Assembly: GCF_046764005.1 (NCBI RefSeq)
Contig: NZ_JBKOFW010000007.1
Location: 1-64,000 of the forward strand
Direction of reading: 5' to 3'
Length of the DNA: 64,000 nucleotides
Origin: Oryzobacter faecalis
GTDB taxonomy: Bacteria > Actinomycetota > Actinomycetes > Actinomycetales > Dermatophilaceae
Shown here: positions 14,870 through 26,203 of the stretch, one piece after another
Numbering within the stretch: position 1 is the stretch's first letter
How the letters are laid out: each line of letters begins with the position of its first letter
Position numbers and translations under genes: made by a program
Notes under the pieces: generated by a model
The model's input: the letters and a program-made list of their open reading frames with translations, nothing else
Told to the model about the DNA's origin: nothing
Databases searched by the model: none

Positions 14870-15616
14870 ATGAGCGACCCGATGGAGCGCATGCTCGACG
14901 TGCGCGACGAGATCGACCGGACGGCGCAGCGCTTCGAGCGTGCCGCCGCGGCCCGCACCCGGGTCGAGGGCACCGACACCGCCGGGGTCGTCAGCGTGAC
15001 CGTGGACGCCGACGGTGCCCTGGCGTCGGTCCGGATCCGGGCCGACTGGGAGAGCCGGCTCTCGGTCGACGAGCTCGGCCCCAGCGTGGTCGCGGCCGTC
15101 ACCGACGCCGGCGCCCGGTCGGCGGTCGCGTGGGGGACAGCCCTGTCCGACGAGCTCGACGGGCCGCGGCCGATGACCCGCCCGCTCCCGTCCACGCACG
15201 GCAGCCTCGCCGCCGGTCTCGACGAGGTCACCTCCACCCGCGCCCTCGTCGAGGGCGACCGCGCCTCCCTCGAGGCCATGGTCGAGGTGCTCCAGCGGAT
15301 GCTCGTCGAGATCGACGACGTCTCCGACGAGGTCCGCGCGACGGCCGCCCGCACGGTGACCGGCCGGGCGCCGGGTGCCGACGTCACCGTCACGCTCACC
15401 GGGGCCGCCGCTGTCACCGCCGTGACCTTCGGCCCCGGCGCCGCCCGCCACCACGCGGCCAACCTCTCGCGCCACGTGATGACGGCCTACGAGGACGCGG
15501 TCCGCCAGGTCGCGACCGGGGGCGTCGAGCAGGTGCTGGAGCGCTCGGTGTTCGGCGAGCTGCGCCGCCTGGCCGACGACCCCTCGGCCGTGGCCGACCG
15601 GTTCCGGGCCCTCTGA
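14870..15616 (+). CDS. Protein with two YbaB/EbfC-like modules, type VII-associated
   Basis: 248 residues. A helical N-terminus (MERMLDVRDEIDRTAQRFERAAAARTRVEG) runs into a YbaB-like strand pair (VVSVTVDADGALASVRI). A second similar module follows in the C-terminal half: helical MVEVLQRMLVEIDDVSDEVRATAAR, then VTVTLTGAAAVTAVTF. YbaB-family proteins bind DNA, and actinobacterial relatives commonly accompany ESX-type secreted proteins. GGAGGGG lies 4-10 nt before the ATG at 14870. It heads a four-gene run on the plus strand. The duplication is inferred by eye. Confidence 0.6.
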   Translation: MSDPMERMLDVRDEIDRTAQRFERAAAARTRVEGTDTAGVVSVTVDADGALASVRIRADWESRLSVDELGPSVVAAVTDAGARSAVAWGTALSDELDGPRPMTRPLPSTHGSLAAGLDEVTSTRALVEGDRASLEAMVEVLQRMLVEIDDVSDEVRATAARTVTGRAPGADVTVTLTGAAAVTAVTFGPGAARHHAANLSRHVMTAYEDAVRQVATGGVEQVLERSVFGELRRLADDPSAVADRFRAL

Positions 15617-15673
15617 GACCGCGACGCGACGACATGACGACGGCGACGACATGACGACGACAAGGAGCACGAC

Positions 15674-15994
15674 ATGAGCTTCCGGGTGGCCCTCGAGGCC
15701 CTCAGCGCCGACGCGGGGGTCTGGGACGAGGTCTCGACCACGCTCGACGGCGCGAGCACGACCGCCGCGGGACTGGGGCTCACGACCTCCCAGCTGTCGT
15801 GGGCGGCCGAGGTCGTCGGCCTGACGGCGACCTACGAGTCGATGCGCGCCAAGACCGAACGCCTCCTCGGCGAGGGGGCGACGCAGACCTCGACGATCGC
15901 CGAGGGACTGCGGACCGTGAAGACCACCTACGAGGGCAGCGACGAGGCCGCGAAGCAGCGCCTCGAGTCGGCGTGGGCCCCGATCGACGAGTGA
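15674..15994 (+). CDS. EspC/WXG100-like type VII secretion target
   Basis: 106 residues, all helical in appearance: a helical hairpin around W17 and W43, then a C-terminal helix carrying Y86-x-x-x-D90 (YEGSD). That matches the YxxxD/E export signal of type VII substrates. Length and layout fit the EspC/ESX-associated family rather than classic WXG100 (no WxG turn). It has no Sec signal. The ribosome site AAGGAG supports the ATG at 15674. No ESX ATPase or channel gene is in this window, so the secretion machinery would be elsewhere. Confidence 0.6.
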   Translation: MSFRVALEALSADAGVWDEVSTTLDGASTTAAGLGLTTSQLSWAAEVVGLTATYESMRAKTERLLGEGATQTSTIAEGLRTVKTTYEGSDEAAKQRLESAWAPIDE

Positions 15995-16004
15995 GGACGA
16001 CGCC

Positions 16005-16721
16005 GTGGACGACCTGGTGCTGCAGATCAACGAGCTGATCGCGAAGATCAGGACCAAGCTGGACGAGCTCCTCGGAGTCGTCAACGACTTCCTCGGTTGG
16101 GTCCCCTGGGGCCTGGGGTGGCTCGCCGACAAGATCCGGGACGCGTGGGACTGGCTCTGCGAGAAGTTCGACGAGTTCTGGGACTCGCTCACCCTCATCA
16201 CGACGAACATGGGTGACCGGGGCGCGCTCAGCACGACGGGCTCCACGTGGTCGACGTCCGTGGCGAGCCCGGTGTCGGCGAAGAAGGACACCGTCGACGC
16301 CTCCGTCATCCTGCGCGCCGACGACACGTGGGAGGGCGACGCCGCCGAGCGGTACGGGCCCCGGGCCAAGCTGCACCAGACGGCGCTGGAGAAGGTCGTC
16401 ACGACCTACGTCACCGGCATCACCGCTGCCCTCGACACGGTCCGCGCCGGACTGGTGAAGTTCTCCATGGGCCTCATCACGGCGCTCGCGGCGCTCGTCG
16501 TCGGCATCATCGGTGCCCTGGCGTCCTCGGCGACGATCTTCGGCATCCCCGCAGGGATCTTCATCGCCGCGGGCGCCGCGCTCGTGGCGATCGGGGCCTT
16601 CTACACCGGCGGCGAGCTGCTCAAGAGCGACTGCACGGCGGCCAGGAGCGACCTCGAGGAGAAGATGTCCGACAACAACGGGTTCCCCGACCAGGCCTGG
16701 CCCAGCGGCGCGGTCCTCTGA
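16005..16721 (+). CDS. Tryptophan-rich membrane protein with WxG-type motif, type VII cassette
   Basis: 238 residues from a GTG start 11 nt after the previous gene. Residues ~28-62 are strikingly Trp/Phe-rich and amphipathic (WVPWGLGWLADKIRDAWDWL, CEKFDEFW). A WEGDAAERY segment near residue 110 resembles the WxG turn of type VII substrates. Residues ~150-205 form two long hydrophobic segments rich in Ala, Gly and Ile. It could be a secreted pore-forming protein or a membrane partner of the small EspC-like protein. The family is not recognised. Confidence 0.5.
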   Translation: MDDLVLQINELIAKIRTKLDELLGVVNDFLGWVPWGLGWLADKIRDAWDWLCEKFDEFWDSLTLITTNMGDRGALSTTGSTWSTSVASPVSAKKDTVDASVILRADDTWEGDAAERYGPRAKLHQTALEKVVTTYVTGITAALDTVRAGLVKFSMGLITALAALVVGIIGALASSATIFGIPAGIFIAAGAALVAIGAFYTGGELLKSDCTAARSDLEEKMSDNNGFPDQAWPSGAVL

Positions 16722-16722
16722 C

Positions 16723-17136
16723 GTGGCGCCCGCTCCCGGGACGACCCGTCGCGAGGCACTGCGCCTCGTCGGCGCCCTGCTGCTCGCCCTCGTCGGTGGG
16801 GTCGTCGCCGCCCTCGCCCCCGAGGCCGTGACGCCCGGCTCCCCGGACTCCGCGGCGCTCGTGTGGCGCATCGGCGCCGTCGGGGGCGTCATCGCCGCCC
16901 TCCTCGTCGCCGCCTCGGCGCTCGCCGCCCTCGGTGGCCGCGACGGCACCGGGCCGGCACGCGCCGCCGTCGCGACGGGCTGGCTGACGGTCGGCGTGCT
17001 CGTGCTCGGCGCCGTCCACGGCGTCGTGGTGGGTGTACCCGCCGGAGACGCCGTGGGCGTGTCCTTCATCGTCGCGATCCCGGCGTCGGGCGCGGCCGTC
17101 CTCGGGCTCATGGGGCGCCGCCGGTCCGAGGCGTAG
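16723..17136 (+). CDS. Small multi-pass membrane protein, end of the type VII-like cassette
   Basis: 137 residues with four predicted membrane segments (approximately 14-32, 46-67, 82-103 and 108-129) joined by short loops, ending in RRRSEA. It starts with GTG one base after the previous stop, so it is tightly coupled. A role as immunity or membrane partner of the preceding hydrophobic protein would fit the gene order but is only inference. Confidence 0.55.
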   Translation: MAPAPGTTRREALRLVGALLLALVGGVVAALAPEAVTPGSPDSAALVWRIGAVGGVIAALLVAASALAALGGRDGTGPARAAVATGWLTVGVLVLGAVHGVVVGVPAGDAVGVSFIVAIPASGAAVLGLMGRRRSEA

Positions 17137-17164
17137 CGGGTCCGGGGCTGGGGCCCGGCCTCAC

Positions 17165-17170
17165 TAGAGT
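17165..17170 (+). promoter_or_regulatory. dapB -10 element, leaderless start
   Basis: TAGAGT ends 6 nt before the dapB ATG, which predicts transcription starting at or next to the start codon. Confidence 0.55.
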
Positions 17171-17176
17171 CGGGGC

Positions 17177-17923
17177 ATGAGCGCGATCAGGGTGTCCGTC
17201 ATCGGCGCGGCCGGCCGGATGGGGTCGACCGTGTGCCGCGCGGTCGACGAGGCCGACGGGCTCGAGCTCGTCGGTCGCTACGACGCGGGCGACGACCTCG
17301 GCGACCTCGGTGGCGCCGACGTCGTCGTCGAGTTCTCGGTCCCCGACGCCTCGCCGGCCAACGTCGCCCACTGCGTCGGGCGCGGCGTCCACGTCGTCGT
17401 CGGCACCACGGGGTGGTCGCAGGACCGGTTGGACACGCTGCGCGCGCAGCTGGAGGACGCGCCCTCCGTCGGCGTCCTCATCGCCCCGAACTTCGCGATC
17501 GGTGCCGTGCTGATGATGGCCTTCGCCGAGAAGGCGGCCCGGTTCTACGAGTCGGTCGAGGTCGTCGAGCTGCACCACCCCGACAAGGTCGACGCTCCCT
17601 CGGGCACGGCCGCCCGCACCGCCGACCTCATCGGCGCCGCCCGCACGGACGCCGGGCTCGGCGACGTGCCCGACGCCACGACCCACGACCCCGACGGCGC
17701 CCGGGGTGCCCGGGTCAGCGGGGTCCCGGTGCACTCGGTGCGGCTGCGTGGCCTCGTCGCGCACCAGGAGGTGCTCCTCGGCGGGGCCGGCGAGCTCCTC
17801 ACCATCCGCCACGACTCCTTCGACCGGGTCTCGTTCATGCCCGGTGTCATCACCGCAGTGCGCGAGGTCGGCTCTCACCCGGGCCTCACCGTGGGCCTCG
17901 AGCACTACCTCGGCCTGGCCTGA
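17177..17923 (+). CDS. dapB: 4-hydroxy-tetrahydrodipicolinate reductase
   Basis: 248 residues. N-terminal nucleotide-binding motif VIGAAGRMGS, then GTTGW and the active-site signature ELHHPDKVDAPSGTA near residues 132-146. It reduces HTPA with NAD(P)H in the diaminopimelate/lysine pathway, following the DapA reaction (dapA is at 34982). No ribosome site is present; the -10 element sits 6 nt upstream, so the mRNA is probably leaderless. In many actinobacteria dapB lies close to thyA/thyX and dapA; here an 11-kb nitrate block and further genes intervene. Confidence 0.95.
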   Translation: MSAIRVSVIGAAGRMGSTVCRAVDEADGLELVGRYDAGDDLGDLGGADVVVEFSVPDASPANVAHCVGRGVHVVVGTTGWSQDRLDTLRAQLEDAPSVGVLIAPNFAIGAVLMMAFAEKAARFYESVEVVELHHPDKVDAPSGTAARTADLIGAARTDAGLGDVPDATTHDPDGARGARVSGVPVHSVRLRGLVAHQEVLLGGAGELLTIRHDSFDRVSFMPGVITAVREVGSHPGLTVGLEHYLGLA

Positions 17924-17953
17924 CGCCCTCGGTCCCGACCCGCTGACCTGCGG

Positions 17954-17992
17954 GTTCCGCCGCGTGTAACGCGCGTGTTTCCGGGACCTCAC
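17954..17992 (-). promoter_or_regulatory. Tandem GlnR-type boxes upstream of the nitrate operon
   Basis: On the minus strand the order is GTGAG, 6 nt, GAAAC, 6 nt, GTTAC, 7 nt, GGAAC. This closely follows the actinobacterial GlnR pattern gTnAC-n6-GaAAC repeated twice, with the two central half-sites perfect and the outer ones 4 of 5. It lies about 180 bp before the transporter start. GlnR is the global nitrogen regulator that activates nitrate assimilation in streptomycetes and mycobacteria. Confidence 0.6.
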
Positions 17993-18021
17993 CACCGCTG
18001 AGCACGGCGGTTGCGCAGGAC

Positions 18022-18037
18022 GTTCCAGACGGTTCAC
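18022..18037 (-). promoter_or_regulatory. Second GlnR-type box
   Basis: On the minus strand GTGAA, 6 nt, GGAAC: both half-sites match 4 of 5 positions of gTnAC-n6-GaAAC. It is weaker than the pair at 17954-17992 but in the same promoter region. Confidence 0.4.
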
Positions 18038-18167
18038 ACGTCCCGCAGCCCGTGGAAACAGCCCTTCCCTAGCGTCGGAGACGTCCGACACCGGGGTCGG
18101 GACGCCACCACCGCGTGCCTGACCCCGGTGTCGTCCCGAGCCCCGTTCCTCCCGGGAAGGGGCCGTC

Positions 18168-19604
18168 TTGTCCACCACCGTCACACCCGCCGAGCCCTCG
18201 GCGGCACCCCCGTCAGCGGCACCGTCCGCGGCACCCACCGTCGAGCCCGGGGTCGTCGGCCCCGGGCGCTGGATCGAGCGCTGGGACCCGCAGGACGAGG
18301 GCTTCTGGGCCTCCCGCGGCCGCGCCATCGCCCGCCGCAACCTCGTCTTCTCCATCCTCGCCGAGCACATCGGCTTCTCCGTCTGGATGCTCTGGTCGAT
18401 CGTCGTCGTGTCGATGTCCGGCACCTTCGACGCCTCGGGTGCCCTCGTCGCGGCCGGCGCCAACGGCTGGGCGCTCACCGCCGGCCAGGCGCTCACCGTC
18501 CTCGCCGTCGCCTCGGGCGTCGGGGCGGCCCTGCGCATCCCCTACACCTTCGCGGTGCCGGTGTTCGGTGGCCGCAACTGGACGGTCGCGTCGGCCCTGC
18601 TCCTCCTCGTCCCCACGCTCGGCCTCGCCTGGGTCGTCCAGCACCCCGAGCTGCCGTTCTGGGTGCTGCTCCTCGTCGCGGGCACCGCCGGCTTCGGCGG
18701 CGGCAACTTCGCCTCGTCGATGGCGAACATCTCCTTCTTCTACCCGGAGAAGGAGAAGGGGTGGGCGCTCGGCCTCAACGCCGCCGGCGGCAACATCGGC
18801 GTCGCGGTCGCGCAGAAGCTCGTCCCGCTCGTCATCGGGCTCGGCGGCGTCGCCGCGGGCCTGGCCAACGCCGGCCTGGTCTACGTGCCTCTCGCGGTCG
18901 TCTCGGCGTTCCTCGCCTGGCGCTGCATGGACAACCTGCGCGAGGCCAAGGCCGACCCAGGACCAACCGCCCGCGCGACGCGACACCTGCACACCTGGCT
19001 CATGGCGTTCCTCTACATCGGCACGTTCGGCTCGTTCATCGGCTACTCCGCCGCGTTCCCCACCCTGCTCAAGGTCGTCTTCGAACGGCCCGACATCGCG
19101 CTCGGGTACGGCTTCCTCGGTGCCCTCGTCGGCTCGCTCTCGCGTCCGCTCGGCGGCAGGCTCTCGGACCGGATGGGCGGGGCGCGGGTCACGGTCGGCG
19201 CCTTCCTCGTCATGGCGGTCGCCGGTGTCGTCGCGGTCGTGGGCGTGCAGGGCAAGAACCTGCCGCTGTTCTTCGCGAGCTTCATGGTGCTCTTCGTGGC
19301 GACGGGGGTCGGGAACGGCTCGACCTACCGGATGATCCCGGCGATCTTCACCCGGCTCGGCGCCCGCGACGGCAGCGACGGCGGGGCGCTGGAGTTCAAG
19401 CGCCGCGCGGCCGGTGCCGTCGGCATCATCTCCGCGGTCGGCGCGGTCGGCGGGTTCGTCATCCCGTTCGTCTACAAGTACGCCAAGGAGGAGTTCGGCT
19501 CGATCGTCCCGGCGCTCCAGGTCTACGTCGGCGTCTTCCTCGTCATGGCCGCCGTGACGTGGCTCGTCTACCTGCGCCGCGGCGCGACGATGGCGAAGGT
19601 CTGA
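18168..19604 (+). CDS. narK: Nitrate/nitrite transporter, MFS (NarK/NasA type)
   Basis: 478 residues with about 12 membrane segments after a Pro/Ala/Ser-rich cytoplasmic N-terminus (~40 residues). The two NarK nitrate-signature tracts are visible: GGGNFASSMANISFFYPEKEKG (residues ~182-203) and GVGNGSTYRMIPAIF near residue 385. It starts with TTG at 18168, chosen because GGAAGGGG lies 5 nt upstream and no nearby ATG fits. First gene of the nitrate assimilation block and directly downstream of the GlnR-type boxes. Confidence 0.9.
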   Translation: MSTTVTPAEPSAAPPSAAPSAAPTVEPGVVGPGRWIERWDPQDEGFWASRGRAIARRNLVFSILAEHIGFSVWMLWSIVVVSMSGTFDASGALVAAGANGWALTAGQALTVLAVASGVGAALRIPYTFAVPVFGGRNWTVASALLLLVPTLGLAWVVQHPELPFWVLLLVAGTAGFGGGNFASSMANISFFYPEKEKGWALGLNAAGGNIGVAVAQKLVPLVIGLGGVAAGLANAGLVYVPLAVVSAFLAWRCMDNLREAKADPGPTARATRHLHTWLMAFLYIGTFGSFIGYSAAFPTLLKVVFERPDIALGYGFLGALVGSLSRPLGGRLSDRMGGARVTVGAFLVMAVAGVVAVVGVQGKNLPLFFASFMVLFVATGVGNGSTYRMIPAIFTRLGARDGSDGGALEFKRRAAGAVGIISAVGAVGGFVIPFVYKYAKEEFGSIVPALQVYVGVFLVMAAVTWLVYLRRGATMAKV

Positions 19605-19608
19605 GCGG

Positions 19609-21764
<2,156 letters not shown>

Positions 21765-21768
<4 letters not shown>

Positions 21769-23231
21769 GGCGCGTCGTCGTCGTCGGCCACGGGATGGTC
21801 GGCTCGCGGTTCACCGAGCTGCTCGTCGAGGCCGACCCGGACGTCCACGTGACGGTGCTCGGCAAGGAGCCGGTGCCCGCCTACAACCGGGTGCTCCTGT
21901 CGAGCGTCGTCGCGGGGTCGAAGAGCCCGCAGGTCCTCGGCCTGGCGGCGCCATCGCACCCGAGGGTCGACGTCCTCACCGGAGTCGGCGCCACGGCCGT
22001 CGAGCGCGGCCGCCGGGTCGTCGTCGACGACCGCGGGGGAGAGCACCGCTACGACGAGCTCGTCCTCGCCACCGGGTCGGCCGCCCGGGTGCCCCCGATC
22101 CAGGGCGTCGCCTACGCCGAGGGGCTCGTCGAGGGCGTGTTCGTCCTCAAGGACATGGCCGACGCCACCGCGATCGTCGAGGCGGCCAGGGGTGCGCGCC
22201 GGGCCGTCGTCCTCGGTGCCGGCGTGCTCGGCGTCGAGGTCGCGACCGGGCTCGCCCGGCGCGGGCTGAGCGTCCGCATCGTCCACCTCGCCGACCGCCT
22301 CATGGAACGCCAGCTCGGCTGGGAGGCCTCGCAGGTCGCCATCACCAGCCTGGAGCGGCTCGGCATCACGACCCACGTCGGGGCCTCCGTCGTCGGGGTC
22401 AACACCCGGCGGGGGCGCCTCGAGAGCATCCGGTTCGCCGACGGGGTCGAGGCAGCCGCCGACCTGTTCGTCATGTGCTGTGGCACCGTCCCCGAGACGT
22501 TCCTCGCCCGCCGGGCGGGACTCGCCGTCGACCGCGGCGTGGTCGTCACCGACACCCTCGCGAGCACCGACGACCCGCACGTGCACGCCATCGGCGACTG
22601 TGCGCAACCGCCGTCGGGCGCCACGGGCCTCGTGGCGCAGGGCTGGCAGCAGGCCGCCGCACTCGTCGCCCGCCTCGCGCCCGGCTCGTCGGTCGCCCCC
22701 GCCGGGGCCGTCACCCACGACGTCGTGCGGGTCAAGGCCACGGGGATGTCGATGGTGAGCATGGGTGTGTGCGGCGACGTCGACCGCGACGACCCGCGCT
22801 ACCGCGTCCTCTCCCTCAAGGACCCCGAGCGCGGCCGCTACGTCGAGGTCGTCGTCGCGGGCGGCTCCCTCGTCGGTGCCACCTGCATCGGCGACGCCGA
22901 GGTCGCGGCGACCCTCTCGGCCCTCTACACGCGCTCGCTGCCGGTCCCGGACGACCCCGCGCTCCTCATGGTGCGGGCCCTCGCCGGGGGCGGGGCGACC
23001 GCCGCCGCCAGGCGCCCGGAGGAGCTCGACGACGCCGACCGCGTCTGCACCTGCAACAGCGTCACCGCCGGCCGCATCCGCGAGGCCGTCGCCGGTGGCT
23101 GCCGCACCGCCGCCGAGGTCTCCTCGGCGACGCGGGCGAGCACCGGCTGCGGCGACTGCCGCGGTGTCGTCGAGGCCCTCGTGGCCGCCGAACCCGTCCC
23201 TGGGAAGTCCCTCGTGAGGAGCGAGCCATGA
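21765..23231 (+). CDS. FAD/NAD(P)H oxidoreductase with BFD [2Fe-2S] domain, nitrate reductase partner
   Basis: 488 residues. Two Rossmann motifs (VVVGHGMVGSRF at 4-15, VVLGAGVLGVEVA near 146) mark a pyridine-nucleotide disulfide oxidoreductase fold similar to the N-terminus of NirB. Residues ~430-475 form a BFD-like [2Fe-2S] domain with four Cys: C-x-C (VCTCNS) and C-x2-C (GCGDC). By position between nitrate reductase and nirB it is the likely electron-transfer subunit (NasB-like) of the assimilatory nitrate reductase. Both ends overlap neighbours by ATGA. Confidence 0.8.
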
Positions 23232-25825
23232 GCGAGCACGTCGTCGTCGTCGGTGGGGGCATGGTCGCCCACCGGTTCGTGGAGGCCCTGCGGTCCCGCG
23301 ACACCACCGGCGCCTTCCGCGTCACCGTCCTCGCCGAGGAGGACCGCGCGCCGTACGACCGGGTCGGGCTGTCGGCCTTCTTCGCCGGGTCGACGCCCGA
23401 GGACCTCCTCCTCGGCGAGGCCGCGATGTGGGAGGACCCGCTCGTCGACCTCCGCCTCGCCAGCCCCGTCACGGCCGTCGACCGCGACGCGCGCACGGTG
23501 GCGACCGCGGACGGGGCGAGCGTCGCCTACGACCACCTCGTCCTCGCCACGGGGTCGTACGCCTGGGTCCCCCCGGTCCCCGGCGCCGACGCCACGGGGG
23601 TCTTCGTCTACCGGACGGTCGACGACGTCGTCGCCCTGCAGGCCTGGGTGCGCGACCGGCAGGCGGCCACGAGCCGCCCCGTGCGGGGCGTCGTCGTCGG
23701 GGGAGGCCTTCTCGGCCTCGAGGCCGCGGGCGCGCTCGTGGGCCTGGGCGCCCACACGACGGTCGTCGAGTTCGCGCCGCGGCTCATGGCCCTCCAGGTC
23801 GACGAGGGCGGCGGGCACGCGCTGCGCCGCATCATCGAGCGGATGGGCGTCGACGTGCGCGTCGGCGCCGGTTCGGAGTCGGTCAGCGCCGACGCCGCCG
23901 GGGTCGTCACGGGCCTGCGGGTCACGGGCGACGAGGACGACCTGCCCGCCGACGTCGTCGTGTTCGCGACCGGCGTCCGGCCGCGCGACGAGCTCGCCGC
24001 CCCGGCGGGGCTCGCCACCGGGGCCCGCGGGGGCGTCGTCGTGGACGAGGGCTGCCGCACGGAGGACCCCCGCGTGTTCGCGGTCGGCGAGGTGGCCTGC
24101 ATCGAGGGCCGCTGCCTCGGCCTCGTCGCCCCCGGCTACACGATGGCCGAGGTCGCGGTCGACCGGATCCTCGGCGGCGACGCGACCTTCCCGGGCGCGG
24201 ACCTGTCGACGAAGCTCAAGCTCCTCGGGGTCGACGTCGCGTCCTTCGGAGACGCCTTCGCGACGACGCCCGGAGCGCTCGAGCTCGTCCACTCCGACCC
24301 CGTGTCCGGCGTCTACAAGAAGCTCGTCGTCACCGACGACGCCCGCACCCTCCTCGGCGGAATCCTCGTCGGCGACGCGTCGGCGTACGCCAGCCTGCGC
24401 CCGATGGTCGGCGCCGAGCTCGGGAGCGACCCCGGCCTGTGGCTGCTGCCCGAGGACGCCGGCGCCGAGCGCCCGCAGGTCGAGCTGCCCGACGCCGCCA
24501 CGGTCTGCTCGTGCAACAACGTCACCGCGGGTGCCATCCGCTGCGCGGTCGGCGAACAGGGCTGCCACGACGTCGGGTCCGTCAAGGCATGCACCAAGGC
24601 GGGGTCGTCCTGCGGCTCGTGCGTCCCGCTCGTCAAGAAGCTCATGGGCGCCGAGATGGCCAGGGCGGGCCTCACCGTGTCGAGCGCCATGTGCGAGCAC
24701 GTCGCGATGTCGCGGGCCGAGCTCTACAACGCCGTCGCCGCCACGGGGCTGCGCACCTTCAGCGACATCATCGGCCGCTTCGGCACCGGCCGCGGGTGCG
24801 ACATCTGCAAGCCGGTCATCGCCTCGGTCCTCGCCTCCCTCTACGACGAGCACGTCCTCGCCGACGACCGCGCCGCCCTCCAGGACACCAACGACCGGGT
24901 CATGGCGAACCTGCAGAAGGACGGCACCTACTCGGTCGTCCCGCGGGTGCCGGGCGGGGAGATCCTGCCCGAGCAGCTCATCCTCATCGGCGAGATCGCC
25001 AAGGACTACGGGCTCTACACGAAGATCACCGGCGGCCAGCGGATCGACCTGTTCGGCGCCCGCCTCGAGCAGCTTCCCTCGATCTGGCAGCGGCTCGTCG
25101 ACGGCGGGATGGAGTCGGGCCACGCCTACGGCAAGTCGCTGCGGACCGTGAAGTCGTGCGTCGGGTCCTCGTGGTGCCGGTTCGGGGTCCAGGACTCGGT
25201 CGGCATGGCCGTCCTGCTGGAGCTCCGGTACCGCGGCCTGCGCAGCCCGCACAAGCTCAAGCTCGGCGTCAGCGGCTGCGCCCGCGAGTGCGCCGAGGCC
25301 CGCGGCAAGGACGTCGGCCTCATCGCCACCGACCAGGGCTGGAACGTCTACGTCGGCGGCAACGGCGGGTTCACCCCGCGGCACGCGCAGCTCCTCGTCG
25401 AGGACGTCGACGACGAGACGGCCATCCGCGTCGTGGACCGCTACCTCCTCTACTACGTCCGCACCGCCGACCGGCTCCAGCGCACCGCGCCCTGGCAGGA
25501 GGACCACGAGGGTGGCCTGGACCGCATCCGCGAGATCGTCGTCGACGACGTCCTCGGCATCGGCGCCGACCTCGACGCCCAGATGGCGCGGCACGTCGAG
25601 GCCTACGAGGACGAGTGGGCCGCCGTCCTGCGCGACCCGGTTCGGCTGCGCCAGTTCTCCTCGTTCGTCAACGCCCCGGACGAGCCCGACCCCTCCCTCG
25701 CCTACGTCACCGAGCGCGGCCAGCGCCGCCCGGCGACCGAGGCCGAGCGCGCCGCCGGCCTCGCTGAGCCCGCCCGACCCGGCCCCGTCCTCATCGCCCC
25801 CACGACCCTGGAGGTCCGCTCATGA
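23228..25825 (+). CDS. nirB: Nitrite reductase (NADH) large subunit
   Basis: 865 residues. FAD/NAD domain with VVVGGGMVAHRF and VVVGGGLLGLEAA; a first BFD domain (CSCNNVTAG... CGSC) near residues 418-465; a second Cys-containing segment (GRGCDICK) near 520; then the sulfite/nitrite reductase domain. The sirohaem-[4Fe-4S] ligands are seen as C-x5-C (SCVGSSWC) and C-x3-C (GCARECAEARGK). It reduces nitrite to ammonium with NADH. Coupled by ATGA to both neighbours. Confidence 0.95.
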   Translation: MSEHVVVVGGGMVAHRFVEALRSRDTTGAFRVTVLAEEDRAPYDRVGLSAFFAGSTPEDLLLGEAAMWEDPLVDLRLASPVTAVDRDARTVATADGASVAYDHLVLATGSYAWVPPVPGADATGVFVYRTVDDVVALQAWVRDRQAATSRPVRGVVVGGGLLGLEAAGALVGLGAHTTVVEFAPRLMALQVDEGGGHALRRIIERMGVDVRVGAGSESVSADAAGVVTGLRVTGDEDDLPADVVVFATGVRPRDELAAPAGLATGARGGVVVDEGCRTEDPRVFAVGEVACIEGRCLGLVAPGYTMAEVAVDRILGGDATFPGADLSTKLKLLGVDVASFGDAFATTPGALELVHSDPVSGVYKKLVVTDDARTLLGGILVGDASAYASLRPMVGAELGSDPGLWLLPEDAGAERPQVELPDAATVCSCNNVTAGAIRCAVGEQGCHDVGSVKACTKAGSSCGSCVPLVKKLMGAEMARAGLTVSSAMCEHVAMSRAELYNAVAATGLRTFSDIIGRFGTGRGCDICKPVIASVLASLYDEHVLADDRAALQDTNDRVMANLQKDGTYSVVPRVPGGEILPEQLILIGEIAKDYGLYTKITGGQRIDLFGARLEQLPSIWQRLVDGGMESGHAYGKSLRTVKSCVGSSWCRFGVQDSVGMAVLLELRYRGLRSPHKLKLGVSGCARECAEARGKDVGLIATDQGWNVYVGGNGGFTPRHAQLLVEDVDDETAIRVVDRYLLYYVRTADRLQRTAPWQEDHEGGLDRIREIVVDDVLGIGADLDAQMARHVEAYEDEWAAVLRDPVRLRQFSSFVNAPDEPDPSLAYVTERGQRRPATEAERAAGLAEPARPGPVLIAPTTLEVRS

Positions 25826-26196
25826 CCGCGATCGCCGACCGCCCGACCCGTGTCGAGGTGTGCGCCGTCTCCGACCTCACGCCCGAGCTGGGTGTCGCCG
25901 TCCTCGCCGACGGGCGCCAGGTCGCCCTCTTCCTCCTCGCCGACGGGCGGGTGTTCGCCGTCGACAACGTCTGCCCGTACTCCGGCGCCGCCGTGATGTC
26001 GCGCGGCATCACCGGCTCGCGGGGCGAGCTGCCGACCATCGCCTCGCCCGTGCACAAGCAGGTCTTCTCGCTCGAGGACGGCCGCTGCCTCGACACGATG
26101 GGCAAGGCGCCGCTGCCGGGTCGTGGACCCGACTTGGCGACCTTCGCCGTGACCCTCGACGATGGACGGGTGAGCCTCGACCTGCCGGCGGCGTGA
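25822..26196 (+). CDS. nirD: Nitrite reductase (NADH) small subunit
   Basis: 124 residues of the Rieske-like NirD fold. The usual iron-sulfur ligands are incomplete: the first motif reads VCPYSGA instead of CxH, and the second SPVHKQVFSLEDGRC, as typical for NirD, which lacks a cluster. It is needed for full activity of NirB. The start overlaps the nirB stop. Confidence 0.93.
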   Translation: MTAIADRPTRVEVCAVSDLTPELGVAVLADGRQVALFLLADGRVFAVDNVCPYSGAAVMSRGITGSRGELPTIASPVHKQVFSLEDGRCLDTMGKAPLPGRGPDLATFAVTLDDGRVSLDLPAA

Positions 26197-26203
26197 CGCG
26201 CGC

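Noticed and set aside
18055..18059. GAAAC as a further GlnR half-site
   Set aside because: No GTnAC partner 6 nt away on either side.
22925..25594. An 889-codon open frame antisense to nirB
   Set aside because: Shadow of the nirB codon pattern; no domain, no ribosome site.
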